Below are positions 31,270-38,514 of a stretch of DNA of 38,514 nucleotides, one piece after another. The position numbers and the translations under genes were made by a program. The first letter of the stretch is position 1; each line of letters opens with the position of its first letter. The notes beneath the pieces are model-generated. The model made no database searches and had not been told where the DNA came from. It was given only the letters and a program-made list of their open reading frames with translations. This DNA comes from JBBQTU01 sp038213005 (lineage in GTDB: Bacteria > Planctomycetota > Phycisphaerae > Tepidisphaerales > Tepidisphaeraceae), in the NCBI GenBank assembly GCA_038213005.1, contig JBBQTU010000009.1, forward strand, positions 1 through 38,514, read 5' to 3'.

Positions 31270-31687
31270 TACCAACGTCCTGTTCCATGCTTTCGATAAG
31301 AGCGGCTCGCTCTTTGGTAAAGCCCGCGCGTATCTTGATGCCCAGGCATCTAACACGCAGTTTGTTTTGTGCGAGCTTGTCCTTTGCGAACTGTATCCCC
31401 TCTTGCGTAGGGAAGTTCTGTGGGAAAAGCCGATGACGGCGCAGGAGGCATTGCAGACAATCCAGGGACTGCGCAGCAACGAGACCTGGCGCATCATTGA
31501 CTATCCAGGCGGATTGATGAACGACGTCTGGAAACGCGCCGCCGCGACGCAGTTCCCCAAGTCTGGCGTCTTTGATGCACGCCTGGCGATGACGTTGCGC
31601 CATTACGGAGTGACGCACATTGCCACGCGCAACGCGAAGCATTTCCAAGGATACGGCTTTGAAAAGGTCTACGATCCGACGGCTTAA
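31253..31687 (+). CDS. PIN-domain ribonuclease toxin
   Basis: A 144-residue protein beginning IETCDTNVLFHAFDKSG, the first PIN beta-strand with its catalytic Asp (residue 6). A Glu follows in VLCELVLCELYPLL (near 43), and the third acidic site is in GVFDARLAMTLRHYGVTHIA (near 107), followed by TRNAKHFQGYGFEKVYDP, a typical PIN end. It should be a Mg-dependent endoribonuclease held inactive by the antitoxin encoded upstream, with which it overlaps. The ATG at 31253 is inside the antitoxin's 3' end; no Shine-Dalgarno is obvious, so translation may be coupled. Confidence 0.82.
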   Translation: MIETCDTNVLFHAFDKSGSLFGKARAYLDAQASNTQFVLCELVLCELYPLLRREVLWEKPMTAQEALQTIQGLRSNETWRIIDYPGGLMNDVWKRAAATQFPKSGVFDARLAMTLRHYGVTHIATRNAKHFQGYGFEKVYDPTA

Positions 31688-31731
31688 GCGATCGCAGCGC
31701 GCTCCGCTTTCGCATCGGCCGCCCGTGGGGC

Positions 31732-31737
31732 TATCAT
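31732..31737 (+). promoter_or_regulatory. -10 element of nadK, leaderless layout
   Basis: TATCAT, 7 nt before the ATG at 31745. The matching -35 (TTTCGC) is weak. Confidence 0.4.
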
Positions 31738-31744
31738 AGGACGC

Positions 31745-32620
31745 ATGAAGGTTTTCATTGTCGCCAATACCCAGAAGATGCAGGTGCAGCGCCCGTTGGA
31801 TGAGCTGACCGCTCTGCTGCGCGGGCGGGCGGAGCTGGTTGGGGTTGAGACCAGCGATGACAGCGATCTGTCCGAGATTCAGGCGGATCTGGTGATGGTC
31901 CTCGGTGGCGACGGAACTCTCCTCTCGGCCGCTCGACGGCTTGGCGGCCGAGCGATTCCCCTGGTGGGCGTCAATTTCGGCCGCCTCGGGTTCCTCGCCA
32001 GTTTCACCCCTGAGCAGATTCCCGACATGGTCGAGCGGGCGCTGGGAGGCAAGCTGCCGGTGCGGCCACGGATGGTGCTTGAGGCGTCAGTCCTGGCGGG
32101 CGGCGGCAGTGACAGCATTCACGACATTCCTGCCCTGAAGCGTCATCGCCGTTTTGTCGCCGCCGCATTAAATGACGCCGTCATCACGGCCGGTGCGCCG
32201 TTCCATATGATCGATCTGGCAATCGCGCTTGATGGAAACGCAGGCATTCACTACTCCGGCGACGGGACGATCATCTCCACGCCCAGCGGCTCGACTGCTT
32301 ACAACATCTCCGCCGGCGGGCCGATCATCAGCCCGGACGTCGACGCCATCTGCATCACGCCGATCTGTCCGCATTCGCTGGCGTTCCGCCCGGTGGTGAT
32401 ATCGCCCCGGTGCATGATCGAGATCACGGGTGTGCGAGTGAATGACGGGACGACCCTGTTCTGCGACGGCCAGGCAAGCACGCGGCTGATGCCCGGAGAG
32501 CGTGTGGTTGTGCGGCGCGCCGAGCACGAAGTGCTGCTGATGGAAAACCCTGCGAGTCGCGAGTGGTGCACGCTGGCCGAAAAGCTGCACTGGGCGATCA
32601 GCCCGCGTTACAATGGGTGA
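31745..32620 (+). CDS. nadK: NAD kinase
   Basis: A 291-residue cytoplasmic enzyme that phosphorylates NAD to NADP using ATP or polyphosphate. Diagnostic motifs: MVLGGDGTLLSAARR with the catalytic GGDGT (near 58-62), NFGRLGFLA, ALNDAVI (the NE/D motif) and STPSGSTAYNISAGGPIISP. Length is normal. The ATG follows the -10 box by 7 nt. The flippase gene begins 50 bases downstream and is probably co-transcribed. Confidence 0.95.
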   Translation: MKVFIVANTQKMQVQRPLDELTALLRGRAELVGVETSDDSDLSEIQADLVMVLGGDGTLLSAARRLGGRAIPLVGVNFGRLGFLASFTPEQIPDMVERALGGKLPVRPRMVLEASVLAGGGSDSIHDIPALKRHRRFVAAALNDAVITAGAPFHMIDLAIALDGNAGIHYSGDGTIISTPSGSTAYNISAGGPIISPDVDAICITPICPHSLAFRPVVISPRCMIEITGVRVNDGTTLFCDGQASTRLMPGERVVVRRAEHEVLLMENPASREWCTLAEKLHWAISPRYNG

Positions 32621-32670
32621 CACGGCGTGGTGGCTCCCTGAACTTCTGACGGAAAGGACACTTCGACTCC

Positions 32671-33999
32671 ATGCCCGGCGATGGACAGGCAAGCATCAAG
32701 TCGGACCTGCTGGCCGCGTACGCCGCGGCCGGCGCGAAGGTGCTGGCATGGGCTGCCGTATCGCGACTGGTGCTTGGCGGCGGAGCCTACGCGGCGGAGT
32801 TCGCGCTGCTGGCCCTGATCCGCTCAACCCTGGGGCTGCTGAACTGCACAAGCCTTGGTCTTGCCCCGACGATGATCCATTTCCTGTCGGTGGCCCGGGG
32901 AGGCGGGCAGGGCTCAGACCGCCTGCAGGCCAGGCGTCTCTACTGCAATGGCCTGCTCATTGCCGGTGGTCTGGGCTGCGCGGGGATGCTTGTGGTGGCG
33001 GTCTATGCGAGTCTCTTCGGGCACATTCACCGTGTACCGGCACCACTGCTTCAGACCGCGTCGCTGGCAGCGCTGCTCGTGGGAATGGGGATGGTGTTTC
33101 GGCTGATGAGTGACGCATCGAGCGCGTGGCTGCAGACATCGGGGCGATTCGGCGCCGACAATCTTCTCCTGGTGGTCGCCGAGATCACCTGGCTCGCTGT
33201 GACTGTTGCCCTGATGCGGGTGATCGGCAACCCGCTGACGGCGGCCGCTATCGGATTCGCCTTGGCCGGGGCTGAACTGATGATCGCCCGACGCTGGCTG
33301 GCGGGGCGTGACTCGGGATTGCCGCACGCTGATACCCGTCAGTTCGACAGGCGTCTGGCGATCGGGATGCTCTCCTTCGGCGTCATGGTGACGATCTCGC
33401 AACTGGCTGACTTTCTTTACGCGCCGACCGACTTCCTGCTGATCAACTGGTTCCTCTCGCCGGTCGAGCTGGCCGCCTATTCGGTCGCGGTACAGATTGA
33501 TGCGGCGATGCTGCTGATGTCGGCCGGTGCGTCGGCGGCATTCCTTCCACGAGCGGCTTTGATGCTGTCTCGCGGGGAGCGCGCCGGGGTGATGAGGCTG
33601 TATGTCCGGGGCACGGCGGCCACTGCGGGCCTGCTGGTCGTGGCGGGGCTGGCGGTGTGGTGGCTGTCGCCGGTGTTGTTGCGGCTGTGGCTCGGAGAGG
33701 ACATCCCGGTGGCGCGGATGATCCTGCCCTGGGTACTTGTCCACACCGTGGTGGGGGGCAGCAGCGGCATCGGCCGCTCGATCCTGTTGGCAGCAGGCAA
33801 GGCAGGGGCGTTCAGCGTGGCGACTGTGGCAGCGGGGTTGCTGAACGTGACGGTGAGTTTCGTACTGGTTCGCTACACAGACCTGGGCCTTCACGGGATC
33901 GTGATCGGAACCATCGCGGCCGTGGCGCTGCGGTGCCTGGTTTGGATGCCGTGGTACATCCAGCGAACCTTGCGTGAGCAGATCGTGGCGGCACGCTGA
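32671..33999 (+). CDS. Polysaccharide/oligosaccharide flippase (Wzx/MATE-like)
   Basis: A 442-residue integral membrane protein with about 12 hydrophobic helices and few charged residues. The overall pattern (short loops, GLAPTMIHFLSVA early, YAPTDFLLINWFLSPVELAA mid-protein, a second half repeating the first) is that of the MOP superfamily, polysaccharide-exporter branch. It would flip lipid-linked oligosaccharide across the inner membrane, or act in capsule or cell-surface polymer export; the substrate is not known. No glycosyltransferase cluster surrounds it, although a GT-C enzyme lies 8 kb upstream. GGAAAGGA lies some 12-18 nt before the ATG. Confidence 0.75.
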   Translation: MPGDGQASIKSDLLAAYAAAGAKVLAWAAVSRLVLGGGAYAAEFALLALIRSTLGLLNCTSLGLAPTMIHFLSVARGGGQGSDRLQARRLYCNGLLIAGGLGCAGMLVVAVYASLFGHIHRVPAPLLQTASLAALLVGMGMVFRLMSDASSAWLQTSGRFGADNLLLVVAEITWLAVTVALMRVIGNPLTAAAIGFALAGAELMIARRWLAGRDSGLPHADTRQFDRRLAIGMLSFGVMVTISQLADFLYAPTDFLLINWFLSPVELAAYSVAVQIDAAMLLMSAGASAAFLPRAALMLSRGERAGVMRLYVRGTAATAGLLVVAGLAVWWLSPVLLRLWLGEDIPVARMILPWVLVHTVVGGSSGIGRSILLAAGKAGAFSVATVAAGLLNVTVSFVLVRYTDLGLHGIVIGTIAAVALRCLVWMPWYIQRTLREQIVAAR

Positions 34000-34064
34000 C
34001 CATGGCCCAATAGCATTCCTCGCGACGAGGCTTGCTGTGCGCACATCGCCGTTGGGCAACCTTC

Positions 34065-34865
34065 TCAGGGGACTGGACTGGTCGCGCTGGCAGGCTGCGA
34101 CGTCGGCTGACTGGCCGGCTGCCTGGCGGCACCGGGCTCCTCGTCGTAGAGGCTCTGGTCTACGGGGGCCTCGCCGGCGGTCGCGTGCACGCGGCCGTAG
34201 CGGTATTGCAGGTAGGCGTCGCGAGTGAAGACGTAGGGGTCGAGGGCTGCCTTCGTACGCAGACGTATGTCAGCATCCATCCGGGCGCGGGTGTCCACTA
34301 CGTTGACGGTGGTCAGCCCAGCGCTTACCTCCCACGGCGGTTTGAGCCAGAATACCGGGCTGGTCACCCAGGCGACGGCTACGCCCGGCGCATCGCGGGT
34401 CGAAGACGGACCCAGCACGGGGAGGACCAGATAGGGGCCCGGGTCGGAACCCCAATGTGCCAGCGTGAGGCCAAAGTCGTTCTTGTTGGCCGGCAGGCCC
34501 CAGCCCGTGGCAACGTCAAAGATGCCCAGCACACCCACGGTGGTGTTGGTGAGCATCCGGCCGGCGTCGTCCCATCCCTGACTCCATTTGCCCTGCAAGT
34601 CGTCGTTGAGGATGACGTTGAAATAGCCAAGATTGCCGAAGAAGTTACCGACCCCGGTTCGCACGGGCTTGGGCAGAACCTTCACATAGACGTCTGACGC
34701 CGGGCCCAAGACCCAGCGGTCCAGGAGGTCGTTGAAGGTGTAGACCCAGCGGTTGGTGCGCTCCAGCGGATCGCCCTTTGGCGGATTGCTGGCGCAGCCG
34801 GACAGAACGCTGAGCGCAATGAGGACACAGATCAATCCGATCCGCGACTTTGGCATGCTCTGCAT
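34065..34865 (-). CDS. mlaA: MlaA outer-membrane lipoprotein
   Basis: A 266-residue lipoprotein (lipobox VLSGC, Cys near 24) of the MlaA/VacJ family, which removes misplaced phospholipid from the outer leaflet of the outer membrane. Family signatures are DPLERTNRWVYTFNDLLDRW, VRTGVGNFFGNLG, the amphipathic segment, DFGLTLAHWGSDPGPYLVLP and VLGPSSTRDAPG. The C-terminus adds an unusual Gln/Pro/Ser tail (QPASQPTSQP), as in many planctomycete exported proteins. It is the last gene of the mlaFEDC operon here, whereas in E. coli mlaA is unlinked. It starts 36 bases after mlaC. Confidence 0.93.
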   Translation of the reverse strand: MQSMPKSRIGLICVLIALSVLSGCASNPPKGDPLERTNRWVYTFNDLLDRWVLGPASDVYVKVLPKPVRTGVGNFFGNLGYFNVILNDDLQGKWSQGWDDAGRMLTNTTVGVLGIFDVATGWGLPANKNDFGLTLAHWGSDPGPYLVLPVLGPSSTRDAPGVAVAWVTSPVFWLKPPWEVSAGLTTVNVVDTRARMDADIRLRTKAALDPYVFTRDAYLQYRYGRVHATAGEAPVDQSLYDEEPGAARQPASQPTSQPASATSPVP

Positions 34866-34901
34866 AGGAGTTGTCTCTCTTCCGGGCTTCTGCAGCCTGC
34901 G

Positions 34902-35558
34902 CTACTTGTCGGGCGCTGCTGCGTTCTTTTCCCGCAGGGCTTTGAGAAGGCGGTCTATGCCGCCGTTGGCCATGATATCCTGGAACTGCGCGCGGAAATT
35001 GGCGACCATGCTCACGCCATCGATGGTGACGTCGATGACCTTCCAGCGATTGTCGGTCTGGCGCAGGCGGTAATCGACCTTGGCCTCCTCGTGAGTGCCG
35101 CCGCCCGCCTTGCTGACGATGTGGGTTTGCACGGTCCAGTCGCCGTTGCCTTCGCGGCGATCATTAGTGATGGTGATGTCCTCGTCGGTGTAGTGCTCGA
35201 TCGCCTTGCCATAGGTGGCTGACATGTGTTGGCGGAATTCCTGGACGACATCTTTTTTCTGAGCGTCCGAGAGTGGTGCCCAGTGTCGTCCCATGGTCAG
35301 ACGCGACAGGGTCTGGAAATCCATCTGGTCGTAAGCGATCTGGCGCACCTTCTCGCCTTTGTCGGGTCGCGCCAGGGCGGGGTCACGCAGAATTGCCAGG
35401 ACATCGCCGAGCACCTTCTCGATCACGGAGCGAGCTGTTGCGGCCGAACTGTCGGCCGGTGTCGCCACGCCCAGAGACGGCCTGGCCAAGCCAAGGCTCA
35501 TTGCCAGTACAAGGCCGGCGGTGAGTGTCAGGCGAAGATGTATCGGGCTCTGCTTCAT
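34902..35558 (-). CDS. mlaC: MlaC periplasmic phospholipid shuttle
   Basis: A 218-residue protein with a signal peptide (KQSPIHLRLTLTAGLVLAMS, cleaved before about residue 32) and the MlaC/Ttg2D fold: VLGDVLAILRDPALARPDKG, FQTLSRLTMGRHWAPLSDAQ, FRQHMSATYGKAIEHYTDE, and KVIDVTIDGVSMVANFRAQF near the C-terminus. It carries phospholipid between the outer-membrane MlaA complex and the inner-membrane MlaFED transporter. The ATG at 35558 is chosen for the AGGAGG 8 nt upstream rather than a longer frame to 35579. Confidence 0.92.
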   Translation of the reverse strand: MKQSPIHLRLTLTAGLVLAMSLGLARPSLGVATPADSSAATARSVIEKVLGDVLAILRDPALARPDKGEKVRQIAYDQMDFQTLSRLTMGRHWAPLSDAQKKDVVQEFRQHMSATYGKAIEHYTDEDITITNDRREGNGDWTVQTHIVSKAGGGTHEEAKVDYRLRQTDNRWKVIDVTIDGVSMVANFRAQFQDIMANGGIDRLLKALREKNAAAPDK

Positions 35559-35602
35559 AACTGATCCTCCTGGAATCATAGTCTTCTCAATCGCACTGGC
35601 GG

Positions 35603-36109
35603 TCAGGGCGCGGGGATCGGGGTCGCGGTCGTTCCAGGCGTTTTGTCGTCCTTCGCCTGACCCTTGGTGAGCCCGAAGACCAACTGGCCGATCAGCCGCT
35701 CAAGGATCACGGCGGATTCCGTGAAGTTGACACGGTCGCCGCTCTTGAGCAGTTGTTCTTCGCCGCCGAGTTGGAGTTCGATGTAGCGATCGCCCAGAAC
35801 ACCCGAGGTCATGATGGACGCGGAGGTGTCGGTAGGGAGTTTGAGCTTTGGATCCAGATCCATCTCCACAAGGGCGCGGGAATCCTTGTCCAGCGAGATG
35901 CCGCTGACCTCGCCAACGCGGACCCCGGCGATCACAACCGGCGCGCGGACGGCCAGTCCGCCGGTCTGGTCAAAGTTCGCGCCTAGCTTGAGGCCACCCT
36001 TGCCGTGCCACGTGAAACCGCCGACGCTGAGCGATAGGTAAGTGATGGCGCCAAGTCCTGCCAGCACAAACAGTCCGACAATAAAATCACGCACCGGTGA
36101 ACGATCCAT
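35603..36109 (-). CDS. mlaD: MlaD, MCE-domain subunit
   Basis: A 168-residue protein with one N-terminal membrane helix (DFIVGLFVLAGLGAITYLSL) and a single MCE domain (LKLGANFDQTGGLAVRAPVV, IAGVRVGEVSGISLDKDSRA, ASIMTSGVLGDRYIELQLGG). MlaD forms the hexameric ring through which phospholipid passes. It is 3 bases from mlaE and 44 bases from mlaC. The short C-terminal segment ILERLIGQLVFGL matches the pore-lining helix. Confidence 0.94.
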   Translation of the reverse strand: MDRSPVRDFIVGLFVLAGLGAITYLSLSVGGFTWHGKGGLKLGANFDQTGGLAVRAPVVIAGVRVGEVSGISLDKDSRALVEMDLDPKLKLPTDTSASIMTSGVLGDRYIELQLGGEEQLLKSGDRVNFTESAVILERLIGQLVFGLTKGQAKDDKTPGTTATPIPAP

Positions 36110-36112
36110 GGC

Positions 36113-36889
36113 TTATACTCCCCACAAGGCGGTGATAAGATAGTCAGATAGCAACACGGTGACCGAACCGATAACGACGGTGGATGTGGTGGCGGCGCTG
36201 ACCCCTTCGGAGGTCGGCGCGCTGGTGTAGCCACGATGGGTGGCGATCACGCTCAACAGTGCGCCGAAAATCACCGACTTGACCAGACTGCCTGCCACAT
36301 CGTTATTGAAATCGATCGACGTCTTGACGCTGGACATGTAGCTGCCGGGGTCGCATCCCATCAAGCCTACGCCTGCGATGTAGCCGCCCCATATCCCGCA
36401 CACAATGAACAAGGCAGTGAGCAGCGGCATCACCGCGAACATGGCGAGCGCCTTTGGCGTGATCACGAGATGGATCGGGTCGATGGATGCCATACGCAGG
36501 CCATCGAGCTGATCGGTGGCGACCATCGTCCCGATCTCAGCGGTGGTGGCCGAGCCGGCCCGGCCGGTGAGCAGCAGTGCGCCCAGTACGGGTCCAAGTT
36601 CGCGGATGAGGCTCAGTCCAACCAGTCCACCCAGGGACTGCACGGCGCCATATCGGATCAGGGTGTGGTAGCCCTGCAGGCCCAGCACCATGCCCACAGC
36701 CAGGCCGCTGATGCAGATGATGGGCAGCGACAGGACTCCGAGCTTGTAGAGTTCGCGTACGAACGGCCCCATGCGGATTGGCGGGGTGGGAATCGTGAGG
36801 CAGACCGACGTGGCAAAGGACGCCATGTTTCCCAGTTGCCTGACCAGCAGGAGGCTCTTGTAGCCGAGTTCGGAGATCGGGTTGAGCAT
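36113..36889 (-). CDS. mlaE: MlaE, permease of the phospholipid transporter
   Basis: A 258-residue integral membrane protein of the MlaE/YrbE family, with VLSLPIICISGLAVGMVLGLQGY, LVGLSLIRELGPVLGALLLT, GRAGSATTAEIGTMVATDQ (the coupling and family signature) and LAMFAVMPLLTALF. It is the transmembrane core of MlaFEDB. The ATG at 36889 overlaps the mlaF stop as TGATG, with AAGGA just upstream; a TTG three bases earlier is also possible. No mlaB (STAS) gene is in the operon. Confidence 0.94.
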   Translation of the reverse strand: MLNPISELGYKSLLLVRQLGNMASFATSVCLTIPTPPIRMGPFVRELYKLGVLSLPIICISGLAVGMVLGLQGYHTLIRYGAVQSLGGLVGLSLIRELGPVLGALLLTGRAGSATTAEIGTMVATDQLDGLRMASIDPIHLVITPKALAMFAVMPLLTALFIVCGIWGGYIAGVGLMGCDPGSYMSSVKTSIDFNNDVAGSLVKSVIFGALLSVIATHRGYTSAPTSEGVSAATTSTVVIGSVTVLLSDYLITALWGV

Positions 36890-37758
36890 CAATCCTTCTC
36901 CGTCGTCGTCGCGTCTTCAATGCCTTCGCTGAGGAACTCTCTCGCGTCGGGATCGGCGCCGCTGCGCAGTTCGGCCGGCGATCCCTGAACTACACGATCA
37001 TCCAGCAGCAGGACCACACGCTGGGCCATGCGCAGGGTCGAGGGAATGTGATGCGAGACGAGGATGATGGTGATGCCGAACTGCCGGTTGATGTTAACCA
37101 GCAGCTTCTCGATAAGCTTGATGGCGACGGGGTCGAGGCCGGAGAAAGGCTCATCGCACAGAAGGATGACCGGCTTGCCGATGATGGCCCGGCCGAGGGC
37201 TACACGACGCAGCATGCCCCCGGAGAGTTCGCCGGGCAGCAACTCATCGGCGTCGGTGACACCGACGGCAACCAAGGTGGCGTTCACCGCCTCGATGATC
37301 TCGCGTTGAGTCAACCGATTCTGCTCACGCAGCGGCAGGGCAAGGTTGTCAAAGACGTTGTATGAATCCAGGAGGGCGCCGCCCTGAAAGAGCATACCGA
37401 GTTTCCGGCGCATGATTGTCAGCCCGCGACCCGAAAGACGCGTCACATCTTCGCCGTCAACCAGTATCCTGCCAGCCTGGGGGCGGATCAGCCCGCCGAT
37501 GAGGCGAAGGATGGTGCTCTTACCCGAGCCGCTGCCGCCAAGTATGACGGAGATGCGGCCGGGCGGGAAGTCGCACGAGAGGGAGCTAAAGACGCGACGG
37601 CTTCCGTATGCCAGGCGAACGTGATCGAGGATGACATGCGCTGTTGAGTTCACGATGGTCGGCGGCGCTGGCGGACGCCAGGCGGCGCTCACGCGATCGA
37701 CCGTCGCCCAGAACGTCTCGCGGAGTCGTTTTTCGTTATGCAGGAAACTGCTCATCAT
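36889..37758 (-). CDS. mlaF: MlaF ATPase
   Basis: A 289-residue ABC ATPase that powers the transporter. Walker A GGSGSGKST (near 74-82), Q-loop MLFQGGALLDSYNVFDNLAL with the Ala-Leu-Phe-type family motif, signature LSGGMLRRVALGRA, Walker B VILLCDEPFSGLD and the switch His in LVSHHI. A ~40-residue N-terminal extension precedes the ATPase. ATG at 37758 is followed directly by a second ATG; which is used is open. It is the first gene of the mlaFEDCA operon and divergent from the dehydrogenase gene at 37918. Confidence 0.95.
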   Translation of the reverse strand: MMSSFLHNEKRLRETFWATVDRVSAAWRPPAPPTIVNSTAHVILDHVRLAYGSRRVFSSLSCDFPPGRISVILGGSGSGKSTILRLIGGLIRPQAGRILVDGEDVTRLSGRGLTIMRRKLGMLFQGGALLDSYNVFDNLALPLREQNRLTQREIIEAVNATLVAVGVTDADELLPGELSGGMLRRVALGRAIIGKPVILLCDEPFSGLDPVAIKLIEKLLVNINRQFGITIILVSHHIPSTLRMAQRVVLLLDDRVVQGSPAELRSGADPDAREFLSEGIEDATTTEKD

Positions 37759-37917
37759 TTACCCAAGTCCGATAGCCAACGCGAAATGATAGGCACTAGT
37801 CACAAAAAAAACACTGCTGAGGTAAGGCAGATGAGGTGGGTGAGGCTGGCGACGGAGGTCGGCGGGTTTGGGAGAGTCGCTCTTGACCGTCTGACCGCAG
37901 TCAATGAGGATTGGGTG

Positions 37918-38514
37918 ATGAAGCCTTTCGAGTTTTTCAGCGTGCCTCGGATCATTGTGGAGCGTGGCGGGCGGCGGCGGCTGGGCGAGCTGGCCGGGGG
38001 GATGGGGACGCGGGCGCTGCTGGTTTACAATGCTCCGCCGCTGGTGGAGGAGGTGGGGGGGATTCTGCGCGCCAGTGGGTTGACCTGCGAGGTCTTCGCG
38101 CAGCAGGGCGAGCCGACGGTGCAGGACGTGGCGGTAGCGTTGGCGATCGCGAGGGCGGCCGGGAGCGATGTGGTGATCGCCCTGGGCGGGGGCAGTGCGA
38201 TCGACCTGGGTAAGGCCCTGGCGGCGCTGCTCACCAACGGCGGGGAGGTGCTGGATTACATGGAGGTGGTGGGCAAGGGGCAGAAGCTCATGAAGCGGTC
38301 GGCACCGTGGATTGCCGTGCCAACAACGGCCGGGACGGGGGCAGAAGCCACGCGCAACGCGGTGATTGGGTACAAGCAGAAGCACTTCAAGGCGTCGATT
38401 CGATCTGAGCTGATGTTGGCGCGGATTGCGCTATTGGATGCCGAGTTGCAGCTAACGGTGCCGGCTGCGGTGACGGCCGCATCCGGCTGCGATGCTTTGT
38501 GCCAGGTGATCGAG
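37918..38514 (+). CDS. Iron-containing alcohol dehydrogenase (truncated by the window)
   Basis: The first 199 residues of an Fe-type (group III) alcohol dehydrogenase; the right edge cuts the gene. KPFEFFSVPRIIVERGGRRR is the family start, VIALGGGSAIDLGKAL binds the NAD(P) phosphate, AVPTTAGTGAEATRNAVIGY is signature 1, and TAASGCDALCQVIE begins the segment that leads to the iron ligands; the metal-binding His residues lie beyond the window. It oxidises an alcohol, or reduces an aldehyde; the substrate is open. ATG at 37918 has GAGG 8 nt upstream. Confidence 0.9.
   Translation, partial: MKPFEFFSVPRIIVERGGRRRLGELAGGMGTRALLVYNAPPLVEEVGGILRASGLTCEVFAQQGEPTVQDVAVALAIARAAGSDVVIALGGGSAIDLGKALAALLTNGGEVLDYMEVVGKGQKLMKRSAPWIAVPTTAGTGAEATRNAVIGYKQKHFKASIRSELMLARIALLDAELQLTVPAAVTAASGCDALCQVIE

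Noticed and set aside
33999..34064. GCCCAA/TTGGGC and CCTCG/CGAGG pairings between the flippase and mlaA as a terminator
   Set aside because: Short stems without a T-tract on either strand.
37795..37830. Run of A8 on the plus strand (T8 on the minus) with a 4-bp CTGC/GCAG stem as a terminator
   Set aside because: The stem is too short, and on the minus strand it would face into mlaF rather than follow a gene.

Overview
The window is GC-rich bacterial chromosome. Its character points to a planctomycete, probably of the Phycisphaerae, although this is inferred without any 16S or database comparison. The clues are the Ala/Pro-rich protein tails, abundant repeat debris between genes, many start codons only 6-9 nt behind a TANNNT -10 element, and a Gram-negative type mla operon. 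There is no phage or complete insertion sequence. Most genes are housekeeping, interleaved with toxin-antitoxin type modules and decayed gene fragments.

Layout. 1-3364: a truncated DUF3592 protein, a zinc-ribbon membrane protein, a VapBC-type pair and a small lipoprotein. 3444-4160: rpe. 4161-5625: repeat-rich DNA with a dead GNAT acetyltransferase. 5626-9567: a proline-rich HTH protein, an exported protein and an exported alpha/beta hydrolase. 9581-12028 (minus): an operon of an Rrf2 regulator, a DedA membrane protein and an amidohydrolase. 12317-12390: tRNA-Arg(CCG). 13189-15413: thrS preceded by what looks like a complete transcription attenuator, made of a promoter, an 18-codon leader peptide with 8 threonines and an intrinsic terminator. 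15467-17711: a nucleotidyltransferase/partner pair, then debris holding a second partial copy of the thrS 3' end and of that pair, and a broken HigBA. 17730-18908: a Fic protein. 19248-19934: infC, with an AUU start. 20069-21601: dnaA, with an AT-rich region upstream that carries two DnaA-box-like sites. 21965-26079 (minus): an operon of a YrdC/LMW-phosphatase fusion, rpiB, a GT-C glycosyltransferase and a membrane-anchored tyrosine phosphatase. 26080-27186: repeat debris, then tRNA-Ser(CGA). 27454-30954: carB. 31000-31687: an RHH antitoxin/PIN toxin pair under a promoter embedded in a perfect inverted repeat. 31745-33999: nadK and a polysaccharide-type flippase. 34065-37758 (minus): mlaF-mlaE-mlaD-mlaC-mlaA, for retrograde phospholipid transport. 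37918-end: the start of an iron-containing alcohol dehydrogenase.

The strongest candidate for something undescribed is the Thr-rich leader and terminator in front of thrS. It predicts that threonyl-tRNA synthetase expression is controlled by ribosome stalling at Thr codons, with a leader peptide probably translated from a leaderless transcript. Other points of interest are the recurrent leaderless promoter layout, the perfect operator palindrome at 30965-31000, the partial duplication of the thrS 3' end with its neighbouring module, the YrdC-phosphatase fusion lacking a canonical SAN motif, and paired repeat elements at 4747-5545.
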